This document shows, piece after piece, positions 1-11,672 of a stretch of 64,000 nucleotides of DNA. The notes beneath the pieces were generated by a model. The model was not told the origin of the DNA. It did no database searches and saw nothing but the letters and a program-made list of their open reading frames with translations. Every line of letters begins with the position of its first letter. Within the stretch, counting starts at the first letter, position 1. The stretch lies in assembly GCA_965112735.1 (NCBI GenBank), contig OZ218956.1:3658001-3722000 (forward strand). Direction: 5' to 3'. This DNA comes from Phaeosaccion multiseriatum (Eukaryota > Ochrophyta, other classes). The position numbers and the translations under genes are program-made.

Positions 1-3000
1 ATCACAGATATTGTACTTCTGCTCTTCTTCTCCTTCGCCTTTCCACCTGTCTTCCTCTTTGCTGCCGCTTCCTTCTTCCTCTTTGCTGCTGCAGCAGCTG
101 CCGCTTCCTCCTTCCTCTTGTTCTCCTCGGCCATCCGCATAGGGGCAAGCCGAGCGTTTCGCAACACTGTGGCGCCGGCCTCACCATCATCATCCCCTGT
201 CGGGAGGAAACTATACATGTTGGAGCGGAATTGCTGCATCACCCGCCGATTCTGCTGCGCCGCCCTCTCGCGCCTTCGTAGCTTGTTCTTCTGCCTGTCC
301 TCCCTCACTTGCGTTGATGCCATAATGGCATCATTCCGCTCCACACCAGCCCCCGAGACACGGTCGCTAGGGAAGGGCACATTCAACTTGAGGCGCTGGC
401 CGTAGTGCTTCCATTTCTCGGGCTTCTCCGCCGTCAGGACGACCGGCTTGAAGCCCGAGACTTCGGCACCATCGCGACACAGGGGCATCGACTCCTTCGC
501 CCAGGCACTGGCACACACTTCTGGAAACTGCATCCCCTCCCGAAGAGTCAACACGTCTTTCCCAACAGCCAACATCGACACCTTCCCTTTGCCCCCCTTG
601 CAGTCCTCGCGAGCCGCGCAAGCCCGGCGATGCGCCGCGAGCTGCATAGGTCTCCTAGTCTGGCGCAAATAACGCCATGGGTCGGCGGCAAGCTTGAGGA
701 GGAGGCACCGAAGCAGCAGGTCTTGCTTGTCTCCCTCCGCCGTCGGCTCCACCAGGACAATAAGAGTGGTGTTATGCCACGTTCGCCAGTGACCTTGACC
801 CCCCGCGAAAGTGGCTAACACGTGCTTGTTCTCGAGCACCTTGACCCTCCTCAAGCGCGGAAGCAGGTTGGAGCAGAAGAGGCTATCCTCTTTGACCTGA
901 CCATGCCAAGCGAGAAGAAGGTTGAAGAAAAGGTAAGGGGTGGATTCTGCATCGGCTCCGTCGTGTCTGCCTGCCTGCCCATATGCCTGCCTGCCTGCCC
1001 ATATGCCTGCCTGCCTGCCTCCCTCTCTGCCTGCCCATATGCCTCTCTGCCTGCCTGCCCATATGCCTGCCCATATGCCTGCCTGCCTGCCTGCCTGCCT
1101 GCCTGCCCATATGCCCCTGTTCCAGCCGTGCCCTTCGCTCAAATCAAATGCTCACCTCAAGGCCAGCGTTCGTGAGGATGCTCCTCCCCCCCCCCCTGAC
1201 AGGCCTGGAGTCGCCAATGTAGATGATGTTGCAGTTGAGTTTTCCTTCACTCTTCCACGTTGCCAGTTCTTGGGCACACCCGATGCAGGGGAGCGTCGAA
1301 ACGACCAGTACCACCTCATCAGTAGGAGTCCAGCCGGACCGCTTCCCGATGCACTCCAGCAGCTCCGTCTCTGCATGAGCGCCCACTGTAACTCCATGGA
1401 GACAGCTGGACACATCAGCTCTGGCCGGTCCACTCCGTCTTGCCACAAGCCACTCCTCTCTGGTGACGTTGTAGGCCCCCGCTGCTATGGCACTGTGGTT
1501 CTGCCCCGGTTCCTTCGCCTTCACAGCCTCAGAATACACACGCCTGGACAGATCCACCACACCGTCCTTCCACGGAACCTTCTCATCCAGCACCGTCGGA
1601 CGCAGTTCCCGCCCCCCGCCCTCCTCCTGCTGCTGCTCCTGCTGCTGCTGCTGCTGCTGCTCCTGCTGCTGCTGCTGCTGCTGCTCCTGCTGCTGCTCAG
1701 GCGCGGACACGTCAGGCCTCGAAAGCAGCGTCGGCCCCCCGCGCTTCTTGCTCTTGTTCTTCTCTCTCTGCTGCTGCTGCTGCTGCTGCGGCTGCTGCTC
1801 CTGAGGCGGGGGTAGGTCGGCCGCACACCAGGCATCCACAGCGCTGTTGGGCACCACGAGCACCTCGAACAGCAGATTGTTGTGCCTGCCTCTCATAAGG
1901 GCAATGCACTTGCGCTTGTCTGTATCCACCCCCCCGCCCAGGCCCTCCCAGAGGGCGTCGGCCATCTCCTTGCCCTCCTCCTCACCGAGCATGGTGAACG
2001 ACTCGACTCGATCGTTGCCCCCAGGTGCCTCAAAATCAGAGAGAGTCACACACTTTCCGTCGTCTCCAGTCTTCATCTCGCCGACCAGGACAATTCGTAG
2101 CCTCACTTCTGCCGCCTTGGTCGATCGGCACTCCGGAATAAGGAGCATGCCGCTCCCCTGGCCCAGAAACTCAGAGTGTTGGTGAGCAAACTTCTTGACC
2201 TTGTGGTACAGAGGGGTCAAGAGCACAGACAGGCAACGCTGGTCTACCTCCAGCCGGGCATAGGTCTGACGCACATCACGTGCCCTTGTCGTCGTCGCTC
2301 GCGTTCTCGCCTTGGCTCGCCCGCGCTTCCTCGGCCTTGTCGAGAACGCGCCGGGGAAGAAAGGACTAAGCGCCTTTATAGCTGACCGAACGCCAGCCTT
2401 TTGCCCCTCAGCCTTCTCTGCGGCCCTCTATGACAAGAAGATACGACAAGAAGACAATAGGAGCGGAGAGGGAGGCGGCCAAAGGGTGAGCGAGGGGGTG
2501 CTTGGCGTGTTGGAATCCGGATCGTCATTTGTCAGTTGTGGGGGGGAAAGAACGTACTTCGAAGTACACATTCGATTTCTCACCTCCTCCTTCTGCCGCG
2601 CCTTCTGGTCCACCGCTCGTTGCCATTCCTTGTGCTTGGCCTTCACGGTGTCCGATTCTGCCCCTTCTGCCCCCCCCTCTCTCTGCAACCATTTGCGGAA
2701 GCAGTTCTTCCTCCAGAATCTGGAGCTCCCCTTGTTCTCTGCCTCGGCCTCCTCCATCATGGCCTTCCCCTCACACGATTGGGTGAAGAGCTGGTAAAGC
2801 GTCTTGCCCCCACCGTCCTTGGCCTGCAACAGAGAGATGGTATAGGATAACTACTGTGTCAGTAGGAAAATTTCCGTGCAACCGTGGGAGTAGCTAGCAT
2901 CAACGGCATTGCTCACCTTTCCTTTCCCTCGCCCCGCAGGCCCCGTCCCTGCCTTGGCCTTTGTGGCAGTCCTCGTACCACTCTCTCTTGCCGGGCCTTC

Positions 3001-5632
3001 TTTCGTCCCCGCCCGCCCTGATGATACGCGTGTACGTAGGGCGGCGGTCGCTGACCTTGTCCTCACACAAGCTCCATCACCACCTCCTCCTCCGGCAAAT
3101 GTCGTCGCTGTCCTCACCCCCTCCTCATCCTCATCCTCATCCTCATCCTCCTCCTCCTCCTCCTCCTCCTCCTCCTCCTCCTCCTCATAATCCTCCTCCT
3201 CCTCCTCCTCCTCCTCATCCTCCTCCTCAGAGAGAGAGAGGAGACAGAGAGAGGGGAGGAAGAAGGAGAGAAAGAAAGGGGAGAGAGGCAGATGGAGGGA
3301 GGGATGGAGGGATGGAGAGATGGAGGGATGGAGGGATGGATGGAGGGAGGGAGGGAGGGAGAAAGAGATGGAGAGAGAGGGAGAGCGAGAGAGAGCGCCT
3401 CGTTAGGATCAAAATAAAAAAGTGCGCATGCCTCCACTCCTGCCCAGCCTCTCCGATCCTCCTTACCTTCCACGCCGCTATCCTGTCCTCGTCATCGTCT
3501 CCTCCTGCTCCTCCTCCTCCTCCTCCTCCTCCTCCTCCTCCTCCTCCTCCCCCTCCTCCTCTTCCTGCTCCCCCTCCTCCCCCCCCTCCTCCTCTTCCTC
3601 CTCCTCTTCCCCTTCCTCTTCCTCTTCCTCCTCCTCCCCCCCCTCCTGCTCCCCCTCCTGCTCCCCCCCCTCCCCCTGCTGCTGCTGCTGCCCCTCCTGC
3701 TGCTGCTGCTGCTGCTGCTGCTCCTCCACTAGGCGTCGAAGCCTCCGCTGGGGGGATCCAATCCCCCAGCTGAGAAAGAGGAGGAGGACGGTGCGCCCCC
3801 CCCCTCTCTTCTCTTCGGGGTCTCTTGGTGGGGTGTGGGGGTGGGGTCGCTGACTTCATCCCATACACTCCTCGTCCACCATCACCGCCACCATCACCAT
3901 CAACCTCCATGCGTTGTGAAGCCACTGGGCGGAGGCCAACATAGTGGTTCGGATAAAGTCCTATGGAGCAGCACCTCTCTGCTTGGCCTCCCTCACCCCA
4001 CTCACCCACTCGTACTCCTTCAAACACATGTACATCTGGGCGGGTGAGGGGGTGGGTCTCGTGCAAGCTTCCTTTGACGGTATATAGGGTGACGGTGATG
4101 CCGAAGTAGCCGCAGAGCCAAAGAACGTCTTCATGCCCGAGGTAGGCTCCCTTCTCCCCCAACCTGTCAGCGCAAGGCACCCAAAAATCTGGGTCGTGCA
4201 GAGAAGCCCTGGTGGCGGTGACGGTGGAGGTGTCGGTGACGTCAGCACAAGGCTGCGTCAGAGCCCCAATGCCGCTGCGCACAGCGTCAGCCAGAAGCAG
4301 CCGCCATGCATCCATGTCAGGCTTGTCGTTCTCCCCTAGCGGGATAAACGGCCTGTTGCGCACCCCAATATGCCGGAGGGTTAGCTCCCAGATAGCCCAT
4401 AGAAGGCAGTCCCCGTCGCGGGGAGTGGCCACGTACTCATGGCATGGTAAGAATCTCTGCCAGAGCTCAGCATCCACAGCATCGGGGTCCTGGGGGGAGG
4501 AAGAAAGAGACAAAAAAAGAAAAGAAAAAAAGGAGAGGAGCGCCATGAGAAAGGGAGAGCGTGAGACGATGCAGAGGAGAGAGGAGAGAAGACTAAGAGA
4601 AAAGAAATCAAGACTCACTCACCTGCGCTGCCCTCGTTCTCCTGCGCGCCTTCCGCGCTCCCGAACGTGAGCCCCCCAGCATGGGGCCCTGCACGACTCT
4701 GGTGGCCGCGCTGATGATGCTGTTTGGGCGCCGAATGCTGGTGTAATGGTTGCCATCGAAGGCCAGCCACAAAATGTCCTCCTCGGAGCTGGTCTCCTCT
4801 CTCGCCCTCTCCAGAGAGAAGTAGTCGGTGATCACATACCCGCCCCCGTCTGGGCCGAGTGGCCAGAGGACCACGAACCTCACACCCGTCGCTGCCTCCC
4901 AAAGGCGAAGGAAGAGACGCCCACCCTTTCGATTGGGCTCCTCTGAGTCGTCGATGAAGGCCTCCACCGACCCACCGCCGACCACGCTTTCCATCTCCTC
5001 TCGCCTCTCGCCAAGACTGACCCGCAGTTGCCGACAGGCCTCGGCCCTCACCTCCCTCGCCGATAGCCCTCGGCAGCGCTCTGGGCCCAGCACAGCGGCC
5101 ATGACACACGCCTGGCTCTCCTTCTTCCCCTTCCCCTTCCCCTTCCTCCTCCTCCTCCTCCTCCTCCTCGTCCTCCTCCTCCTCCCCTTCCTCCTCCTCC
5201 CCTTCCTTCCCTTCCCCCCCCTCCCCCTCCTCCTCTTCCTCTTCCTCCTCCGTCCCCCATCCCCCTCTCCCTCATCGTCACAAGGGTCGTCCTGGCACTG
5301 GCCGCTGGTCGTGGCCGTGACCCCTTGCTCCCGTGTCGTGGAAACGCCCCCCCTCAGAAAAGGCGGCTGGAGGCAGCGAAGCAGCGGGCGGCAGTGGAGT
5401 GGAGGGGTATACAGTAGGGTTCAGCTTCCGGATACAATGAGATGGGTATTTAATGAGCCCTCACTGGCTGGTTTTCGCAGTGACTTTCAACAACCCACTT
5501 TCACATCCCCCCCCCCCCTCCCCCCCCCCACGCACGCACACACACACTTTCGTACTCACCACCGCCAAGAGCCGTAGGCAGAGGTTAGCAAGCGCGGTGT
5601 ACCAGGAACACCATCCACCTCCAGCTGCTAGT
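1..5632 (-). CDS. OTU–OTU–deaminase-like multidomain protein, 3' part open at left edge
   Basis: Exons on the minus strand, all joined in phase 0: about 5632–5560, 5366–4623, 4489–3467, 3225–2917, 2823–2584, 2427–1156 and 896 to the window edge. The last one stays open for almost 300 codons. Two OTU-like cysteine-protease units come first, then an acidic GAG/GAT-encoded stretch, a Lys/Arg-rich stretch, an exon with KTLYQLF and WRKNCFRKWL, and then a deaminase-like domain. The deaminase has HAE (H codon at 1377) and PCIGC 27 residues later, the zinc-ligand and catalytic pattern of the cytidine-deaminase fold. The C-terminal exon is basic with coiled-coil-like Lys/Arg/Glu/Ala. OTU peptidases remove ubiquitin-like modifiers; deaminases of this fold act on bases or nucleotides. 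The fusion is read directly from phase-consistent splicing, but substrate and role are unknown. The 5' end is uncertain and probably lies further right. TATA-like strings at 2380 and 5455 fall inside this model and are probably fortuitous. Confidence 0.6.
897..1155 (-). repeat. Intron with CATATG/(TGCC) repeat
   Basis: Phase-0 intron of the OTU–deaminase gene: GTGAGC donor after the Glu codon at 1158–1156, AG acceptor before 896. Positions about 968–1118 are built from units TGCCTGCCCATATGCC. The same CATATG-centred unit recurs in introns of at least three other genes in this window. Confidence 0.6.
1230..1400 (-). other. Zinc-dependent deaminase-like domain core
   Basis: Minus-strand translation shows GAHAETELLECIG, then VVLVVSTLPCIGCAQEL. 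His and Glu of HAE and the two Cys of PCxxC are the metal-binding and proton-shuttle residues of the cytidine/deoxycytidylate deaminase fold. The spacing of about 27 residues between HAE and PC fits the superfamily. The poly-Gln linker at 1620–1800 lies just N-terminal. I cannot tell from sequence whether the target is free nucleoside, DNA, RNA or something else. Confidence 0.7.
3925..4430 (-). other. OTU-like cysteine protease domain 2
   Basis: The motif DGDCLLWAIWE gives the catalytic Cys (codon at 4408–4406) in the usual D-G-D-C context. The matching His is in YPNHYVGL (codon at 3946–3944), 154 residues later, with hydrophobic strand residues before it as in OTU folds. An Asp-rich acidic tail follows. 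Both active-site blocks are intact, so this copy could be an active deubiquitinase-type protease. Confidence 0.7.
4700..5632 (-). other. OTU-like domain 1, split by an intron and a low-complexity insert
   Basis: The exon at about 5632–5560 encodes GGGWCSWYTALANLC, a plausible nucleophile block (Cys codon 5610–5608). The next exon (5366–4623) carries LSAREVRAEACRQLR, the helix that usually follows in OTU domains, and later LAFDGNHYTSI (His codon 4748–4746). Between them is a long Arg/Lys/Gly-rich insert encoded by purine-rich repeats. The nucleophile context is GGWC, not DGDC, so this copy may be diverged or inactive. That it is an OTU domain is an inference from the order of blocks and from the intact second domain next to it. 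Confidence 0.45.
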
Positions 5633-5699
5633 ATGTAGAGTGGAGTGCGCCGGAACAATGGTGGGATTGTGGTGAGCAGTGCCAGTAAGTTGGGAAAGG

Positions 5700-7460
5700 A
5701 GGAGACCCGTTGTGCCCGTTTCTTGTTCTCTCGCTCTTCCCGTCGCCTCCTTCTCTCCCGGCCATCCCGCCTCCGCCTCTTCACACCCCGGGGCCGTCGC
5801 CGGCTCTCATTGGCGTCCCGGCACTGGCCCTGGCCCTCACCCGGCGGCTGATGGCCAGACGAGCTGCTGGCCCCTGTTGGTTGTTGTTGCTGCCGTCCAA
5901 TCATGGAGTGGAGCAGCCAGACGGCCAACCCTCCGCAGCCCCACCAAGAAGGGCAAGAGACTAACAGTGAAAAGTCTGGTGTGGCCCACAGCCACCACAG
6001 GAGAACGGTTTCTAAGAAACCCGTCACGCCCGTCCACCAACACCGCTCTTGCTGCTGCTCCGGCTCCTTCTTCTCCCTCCTCCTCCTCCTCGGCAGGCAG
6101 CGCTGCTGACGTCGCCACGTCCAGCGCCTTCTCTTGTGCGGAGGAGGAGCTTCTGTCTCAAAGCCGCTGCTGCTGTCGCTGCTGCTGGTGCTGGTGCTGG
6201 TGCTGCTACTGCTGCTACTGCTGCCGCCACAACCCGGCGAACCGCGCCGCTCCTGCTCCGCTTCCTGCTGCTGCTGCTGCTGCTGCTGCTCTTCTCTAGT
6301 ACTGCGGGCGATGGCCAGGTCGAGGCGCCGGAGAATAACGTCAACGAGCCTCTGGGGGGGCTGTCGTCCCACCCAGAGGCTTCTAAACAGGTGTGGGTCG
6401 TTCTGCTGGAGGCGCTTGATCTCCTCGTTGAGGAGACGACGAGTGGTGCTCTTGGCGTGATTGTCCACACGCCGGGCGTCTCTGTACGCACAACTGCCCA
6501 CGACAGCACGGAGTAGCTCACGCCGCCGGGAGGATGCTTTGACCTCCTTGACCTCCTTTCTCCTCTTTTCTGCCAGGTCATTTTCCCTGGCTTGCCTCTT
6601 CTTCCTTTGAAATTGCTGTTCCTCCTCCAGCCTCTCCGCCTCCTCCTCTTCTGTCCTCTGTCTCCTCCTCCTCCTTCTTGCTCGTCTGTTCTTCTTCTTC
6701 CTCCTAGAAGTACGCTCCGTTGCCTCGCTAGTAGTATAAGCAAAGGGAGAGAGAGAGAGAGAGAGAGAAACATTTAGGATGGGTTTGCTGGGTTGGAAGT
6801 CGACTCCGAGCGTGCCTTGAGAAGTCAAGAAAGACACCCTTCCGTCCCTCCCTTCTTACTAGCCTAGCTAGCTTCCTGGACTTGCTTACCGAGGAGGAGG
6901 CAGCAGCAGCAGCAGCAGCAGGCGGAGCCCGAGTACCAGCAGCCCAACGAGCAGGAGGGTCTGTGCTGACACCCCCAACAATGAGGGCTTGAGGACATGA
7001 AGGAGGAGACACATGCTTGCTGCCGCCGCGCAGAACAATGGCGGAAAGAATCGGCAGGCTGGGCCTGTGGCTGGTGGTGACATGTGTGAGCGAGCGAGAA
7101 GGTCGGTATGGCTGGGGGGATGAGCAACAAGAAGACATGAGCGAGCGAGGCAGACACGCAGCCAGTGACAGGAGCGGTGGGCGAGAGCAGCCCAGCCGAA
7201 ACGAAGCTACACGCACGCACCCGATCGTGCTCCTCGCACAGCCTCCGCTGGGGCTGCCTGTCGGGCGGCGCTGGGCTCCTCGACCAGGCAGGGCACCACC
7301 AGAGGAGGAGCCGGTGGCGGAAGACCACCAAAACGGATCCACAGCCTGCTCAGAGGCGCCTTTGGTGCCCGGTGCCTGCTGCTGCTGCTCTAGTACTGCG
7401 CCGTTGGGTACCGCCGCCGTGGTTGCTTCTTGTCTTGGCTGGTCGGGGGAACAAGCAAAA
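5700..7460 (-). CDS. Probable upstream exons of the OTU–deaminase gene
   Basis: A minus-strand open stretch starting at 6723 encodes a basic, Glu-rich segment, then LLNEEIKRLQQNDPHLF and VDVILRRLDLAIARS, then poly-Gln and poly-Ser. It joins in phase to a short upstream exon (6965–6890, Ala-rich), which in turn joins to an exon ending at 7221 (donor GTGCGT). A second basic block lies at about 5904–5690 (RRRPRGVKRRRRDGRER). I did not fix the junctions between about 6100 and 5640, so whether this is the 5' part of the OTU–deaminase gene or a separate gene is open. No known domain is recognised. Confidence 0.35.
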
Positions 7461-7895
7461 CGAAACTAAAGCTTGTCCTTTCCCCAAGCCAGCTGTCCCC
7501 GTGTCGCGCTTGAGCCTTCCCCTTCCTTTCTCTATATCTCTCCTGGCTTGGTGGCTATGCTATTCAGTGCGGAGGCAAGGATGAAAGATATATAAAAAGG
7601 AGAAAAGCGGGGGGAAAGGCTCTTCATTTTTCCAGTTTCAGTTCATTAGCCCAGCCCCTTCTGTCGCCCATTCTATTACTATGTATGGGTTTTAAAATAT
7701 ATTACTTCGTAGTAAACATTGGGACCCACGCACAGCTGCCACAAACAGCACACATCTTGCTGCACCGGATTCCGCTGCTCGACCTGAATAGGCATCATCC
7801 CCACCGTGGCGGCAATCCTCGTCCAACCCCTTTTTTGTCTTTGTCCTTCCTTCTCTTCGATCCTCGATCGCTCTCTGTGTGTAGCTAAGAGGGAG

Positions 7896-8066
7896 CTAAA
7901 CTCCATTTCGGGCAGGAAGGGTTCGGAAAGGAGGCCCATATGGGGGGAAAAGAAAGAAAACTAGACATTTCCCCCCGCGTGCCCCTGATCGTCCCTCTGC
8001 TGCTGCTGCTGCCGGCGCTGGTCCTGCTGCTGCTGCTACAGCAGCTCCTCCTCCTCCTCCTCCTCC

Positions 8067-8102
<36 letters not shown>

Positions 8103-8720
8103 TGCTGCAGCTGCTGCAGCAGGCGGCGGTGCCTGCTGCACTTGTTCAGATCGGCCGCGCGCAACGCTTGCCGGACCTTCCGTCTCGAGCCAGTAATACC
8201 ACGGGCGGCAGACCTCGCTGTCCCACCTGGGAAGCTTGCGCCGCTCCTCCTTGTTGCGCACCACTTCTCCTTCCCTTTCCCCCACTTCCTTCACCGACTT
8301 GTCCTTTCCGCTCCCTCGTTCCTTCACCGGCGTCATCTCCTTTCCGACATCAACTCTGAGGGTGGTAGGTGGAGGCCTGCGTTGCCCCTCCTGCGTCCCG
8401 CCGGATGGCCGGGCTCCGTCTCCACCCCCTGTCGCTCTCCCTGTCCAACGCGGGCGTCCCAGGTCTTCGCTCTCCCCGCCGTCGGTCCACTCTCCTTCGC
8501 CTTTCGTCGGAGAAGAAGGTGTCGCGAGGGGGGGGGGGGGGCTCTGTCGCGAGGGCGAGTGGGCTTGGGGGGGATGGCTTCTTCGACACTTGCTCCGTCG
8601 GACCTGATGAGCGACTTCTCCCACCACACACTGCCATATGCCCGTATACCGTCAGGTGGTTCCTTATGGTGTACACGTTGCCGAACGGCAGGACGAACAT
8701 GTCTCCAGTGTACGCGTTAC
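7896..8720 (-). CDS. Unrecognised accessory exons (minus strand)
   Basis: From about 8700 the minus strand encodes FVLPFGNVYTIRNHLTVYGH, which looks like genuine folded-protein sequence. A further open stretch (about 8350–7930) encodes Lys/Glu-rich sequence, WDSEVCRPWYYWLE, and then long Ala and Gly runs. The two parts are in different frames, so an intron lies between about 8600 and 8350. No family is identified. It may belong to the same transcription unit as the genes on either side, because strand and style match. Confidence 0.3.
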
Positions 8721-8889
8721 ATCACTGCGCTCACTCGACGTTGAAAAATGTTTCTTTGCGTCCAAGGGGTGCGCCAGCCCAGAAGGAAGTACACGTGGTA
8801 AGGGGTGAGGATGCGCGGGGGCGGGAGGAGGGGGGTTGGAGTTGGGTGGGTACGTCATGTTCCGCTCGTTCGTCTCCTGTTTCGGTCTA

Positions 8890-10560
8890 ACCACGCTCCC
8901 TCGCTCCCTGTCTCACATGCCCTTCCCTTCCCCTGGCCTACTTACATCCACTGATTCGCTCGGGCTGACATGCGAGCACATCCAAGCATCGCGACTGGGC
9001 GCCCATCTGATTTGCTTGATTGCTGGCCGACTCGGTACCGATTCTGATGTAGCTCTTGCCAAAACTGTGGCGTTCGCGCGAGGAAAGGGGGAGGAAAGGG
9101 TGGAGCTCCCTTGAGCAAGACGCAGGTGGCCAGGTAGGTGCGGAGGTGGCGTTCATGGAAGCGACATTAGGGGCGGGGAAATTATGGTCTCATCCCTCAA
9201 ACTCACTTAGAAATCCCGTTACTCGTTTTTTTTCAATGCCCGTACTAATCATCAACGGTGAAAGCACTACAGGGACTGGATGTAAGCACTACCGATAGAG
9301 AGGCGGGATAGAGGGCGAAGAGGGAGGGCCAGGTGATGGGAAGAGGCATGTTTGATGCGGGGAGCCGAGCCGAGTAGGCAGCAGCCGATGCTGCGGGGGA
9401 GGGGCGCATGACGGACACGCGCATGAGAAAGCCGGTGTATTATACGGAGGAGAGGCGATGGGTTTGGAGAGCGGGGGCGCGGCGACATGACATGGTGGGT
9501 AGGGGCGGATCGGTACGGATCGGAAAGCAGAGGGATAAGAGGAGGAAGGGTGATGGGGGACAGGCGAGAGTGTCATGGAGAGAAAGGTGAAGAGGAAGAA
9601 AGTGGATGGTCAGGGGCGGATTGGAGAGAAGCAGGGGCCAGGTGTGGTGGGTGACGGAGAGGGTAAGGGATGGTTGGAGAGTGAGAGTGGAGAGAGAGAA
9701 GGGCGAAGACGATGAGCAGCATTGACAGTGTGTGGAGACGCGTTGTCTGCCTGCCGTCATATTTATGCAGGAGGCGCGCTAGTGTCCAAAACTGACCTCC
9801 TCCTCGCCCACCCCCACACCCTCCCTCCCTTGCTTCCCACGCTGAAACCGCAGACCAGCCGCTGATGGCCGTCATCGACCTTTCCCGTCCCAGAGCAAGA
9901 GGTGAGCAGGCTGGGCGAAGAGGGAGCGCGAGGCCCAAAATTAGGGACAAGAGGAGGGAGGTTTGGTGGTCTACGACAGGGAGTGCGAAAGGAAGAGGGC
10001 CTGCGATGAAAGAGGGTGCACGGGCGGGAGGGTTGTTTGGGGAGAAGTATGGCATAGGCATGGTGAATGATGGACGTACGGAGGGATGGTTGGGGAGCGA
10101 GAGCGGAGAGAGAAGGGCAGGGGGGGGCAAGGACCAGCAGCATAGAGTGGTGAGAAAGGGAGTAGGAGAGTGCGCGGAGAAGCGACACCTCCCGGCCACA
10201 AGAGGCGGCTTGTCAAACCCCTGACGTGGGCCCGACGCATTTCCAGTAGCATATCTACCGGCCCCGCAGGGCCCAGTAACACGCCACTGGCCGCCGGCTG
10301 GTAGCAGGTAGCACGTCGCCTGAAGCCGGCTGCTTATACTAGCAGGTAGTGTAGTCTCGGCCCGGGGACGTACACACCCGCTGTGTCTGTCTCCGGGACA
10401 AGACTTCTTGCCGACCTTCAATAGTAGTTAGATGTTAAGGTCCACTCTGCTCTGCCCCCATGCCCGGGCACAGAGAGAGGGGAGGGGCACAAAGGCGCCG
10501 GTGACCAAGTAGGCCGACTGCTCCGGCTCCGGAGTTATGGAGGTGGCTCCTCGTTGACTT
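8890..10560. other. No confident gene; diverged local duplication
   Basis: No open frame here shows a recognisable domain or convincing splice pattern on either strand. Two purine-rich stretches about 470 bases apart (around 9620–9720 and 10060–10190) look alike: both contain GGGATGGTTGG followed by GAGAGNGGAGAGAG and AGCAGCAT. This suggests an old local duplication. Small exons on the minus strand cannot be excluded. Confidence 0.3.
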
Positions 10561-10649
10561 GCACAGCAGCCAGCAGCCGGGTGGGCGGCCGGACCCCATG
10601 ATTTTGATTGGTCATGATCTTTTTGATGGTTTGCTTAGTGCACTTCGGG

Positions 10650-10975
10650 AGCCCTTCTCAGGGCTGCCAATACCTTTGTCTCTCCGCCGTCGCGGCCTTC
10701 TCACCCGTCCTTACCGCTCGGCGCTCCCTTTGCTTTGCTTTGTCATCATGCCAGCCGAGACGCGTGACACGACTGGCAGCCGGAGGGGCGGCCGGGTCTC
10801 GCTCGGCGACCCCGTCATGGAGCCACGGAGCGAATGTGCCGCTGCTGCCATGGATTGGGGCGAGGAGTGCTGCCCGCGGGCTCGCCAAGGGTAGGGAATG
10901 CCTTCCGTGGCACTCTTGTCTCGTTGAGCTGGCTGCCACTCCCACATGTCCTTCCTCTCCTTGGCCTTGACTTGG
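10650..10975 (-). CDS. Possible single exon, unrecognised
   Basis: After an AG acceptor near 10976 the minus strand reads DQVKAKERKDMWEWQPAQRD and continues with Ser/Arg-rich sequence. The aromatic and charged composition is unlike the surrounding low-complexity sequence and resembles the WRKNCFRKWL exon of the OTU–deaminase gene in style. No family is recognised. From 10990 to 11670 nothing else is supported. Confidence 0.25.
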
Positions 10976-11672
10976 TCTAAGAAGCACCCGAGCCCGAGCG
11001 CCGGCCGTGAGGGAAGGCCTTCAGGCAGTGACGGGGATGAGGGAAGGGACGGGGAAAGGAGAAATTCCCCAGCGCCGGCTCCTCCTCCTCTCTCTTCCAT
11101 TGGCTGCTTCTGAATGGCTCTCTCTCTCTCTCCCTCCCTCCCTCCCCTCCTCGCCAAACACCTCCGACCTTCCTCAACAGCCCGACGAGCGAGGACCGCC
11201 CGACGAGGAGTGGTGTCATTCTGAGCAGGGGAAGAGGGAGGATGGAAGCTGGGTCAAGAACGACGGGTGCACGCGACCGAAGACGAACGGGACCGTGGAA
11301 GAAGGGGCCTTGGGGATGGAGGAGGACAAGCAAGGAGGAGGCAGGGCGAAGAGGGGTAACAAAAGGCCTGTCCGCTGGTTGGAGATTTCATGTTCATAAT
11401 AATAAGACTCGTGTTCTTCAGAGTGATGACGTGTGCGTTAGTTTGTTTGTTACTGGGTGACCGGACAGAGGTGGAGCAAACTGAAACTCAGATCCAAACC
11501 GCGGTCTGGATTTGAGTTGCAGTGCTGTGCGTGGGCCTAGCTGCTTCTCCTCCTTTCCTCTCGACGCACTTTCCAAAAGAGAGGAAGAAGAAAGACAGAC
11601 ATGCTCCCACGAAGCGTGCGCGACAGCAGTGCGCGACAGCAGAGGCAACTGAACAAGACCAATGTGTTGCAT

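Noticed and set aside
1240-1400. Reading the deaminase as a bacterial-type toxin
   Set aside because: Some deaminase families do act as toxins, but here it sits in a spliced eukaryotic gene with OTU domains and no secretion or toxin context; nothing in the sequence supports toxicity.
2340-2385. TATAAA on the minus strand at 2380 as promoter of a separate deaminase gene
   Set aside because: The frame upstream is open across it and joins in phase to an acceptor at 2427, so the string is most likely inside coding sequence.
5420-5460. TATTTAAT-like box as promoter of a gene starting MAAVLG at 5102
   Set aside because: The frame is open upstream of 5102 to an in-phase acceptor at 5366, and the missing catalytic block lies in the exon before it, so 5102 is probably not the start.
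9573-10421. 282-codon minus-strand ORF
   Set aside because: Composition follows the purine/pyrimidine bias of the DNA, both strands are equally open, and an internal diverged duplication explains its length.
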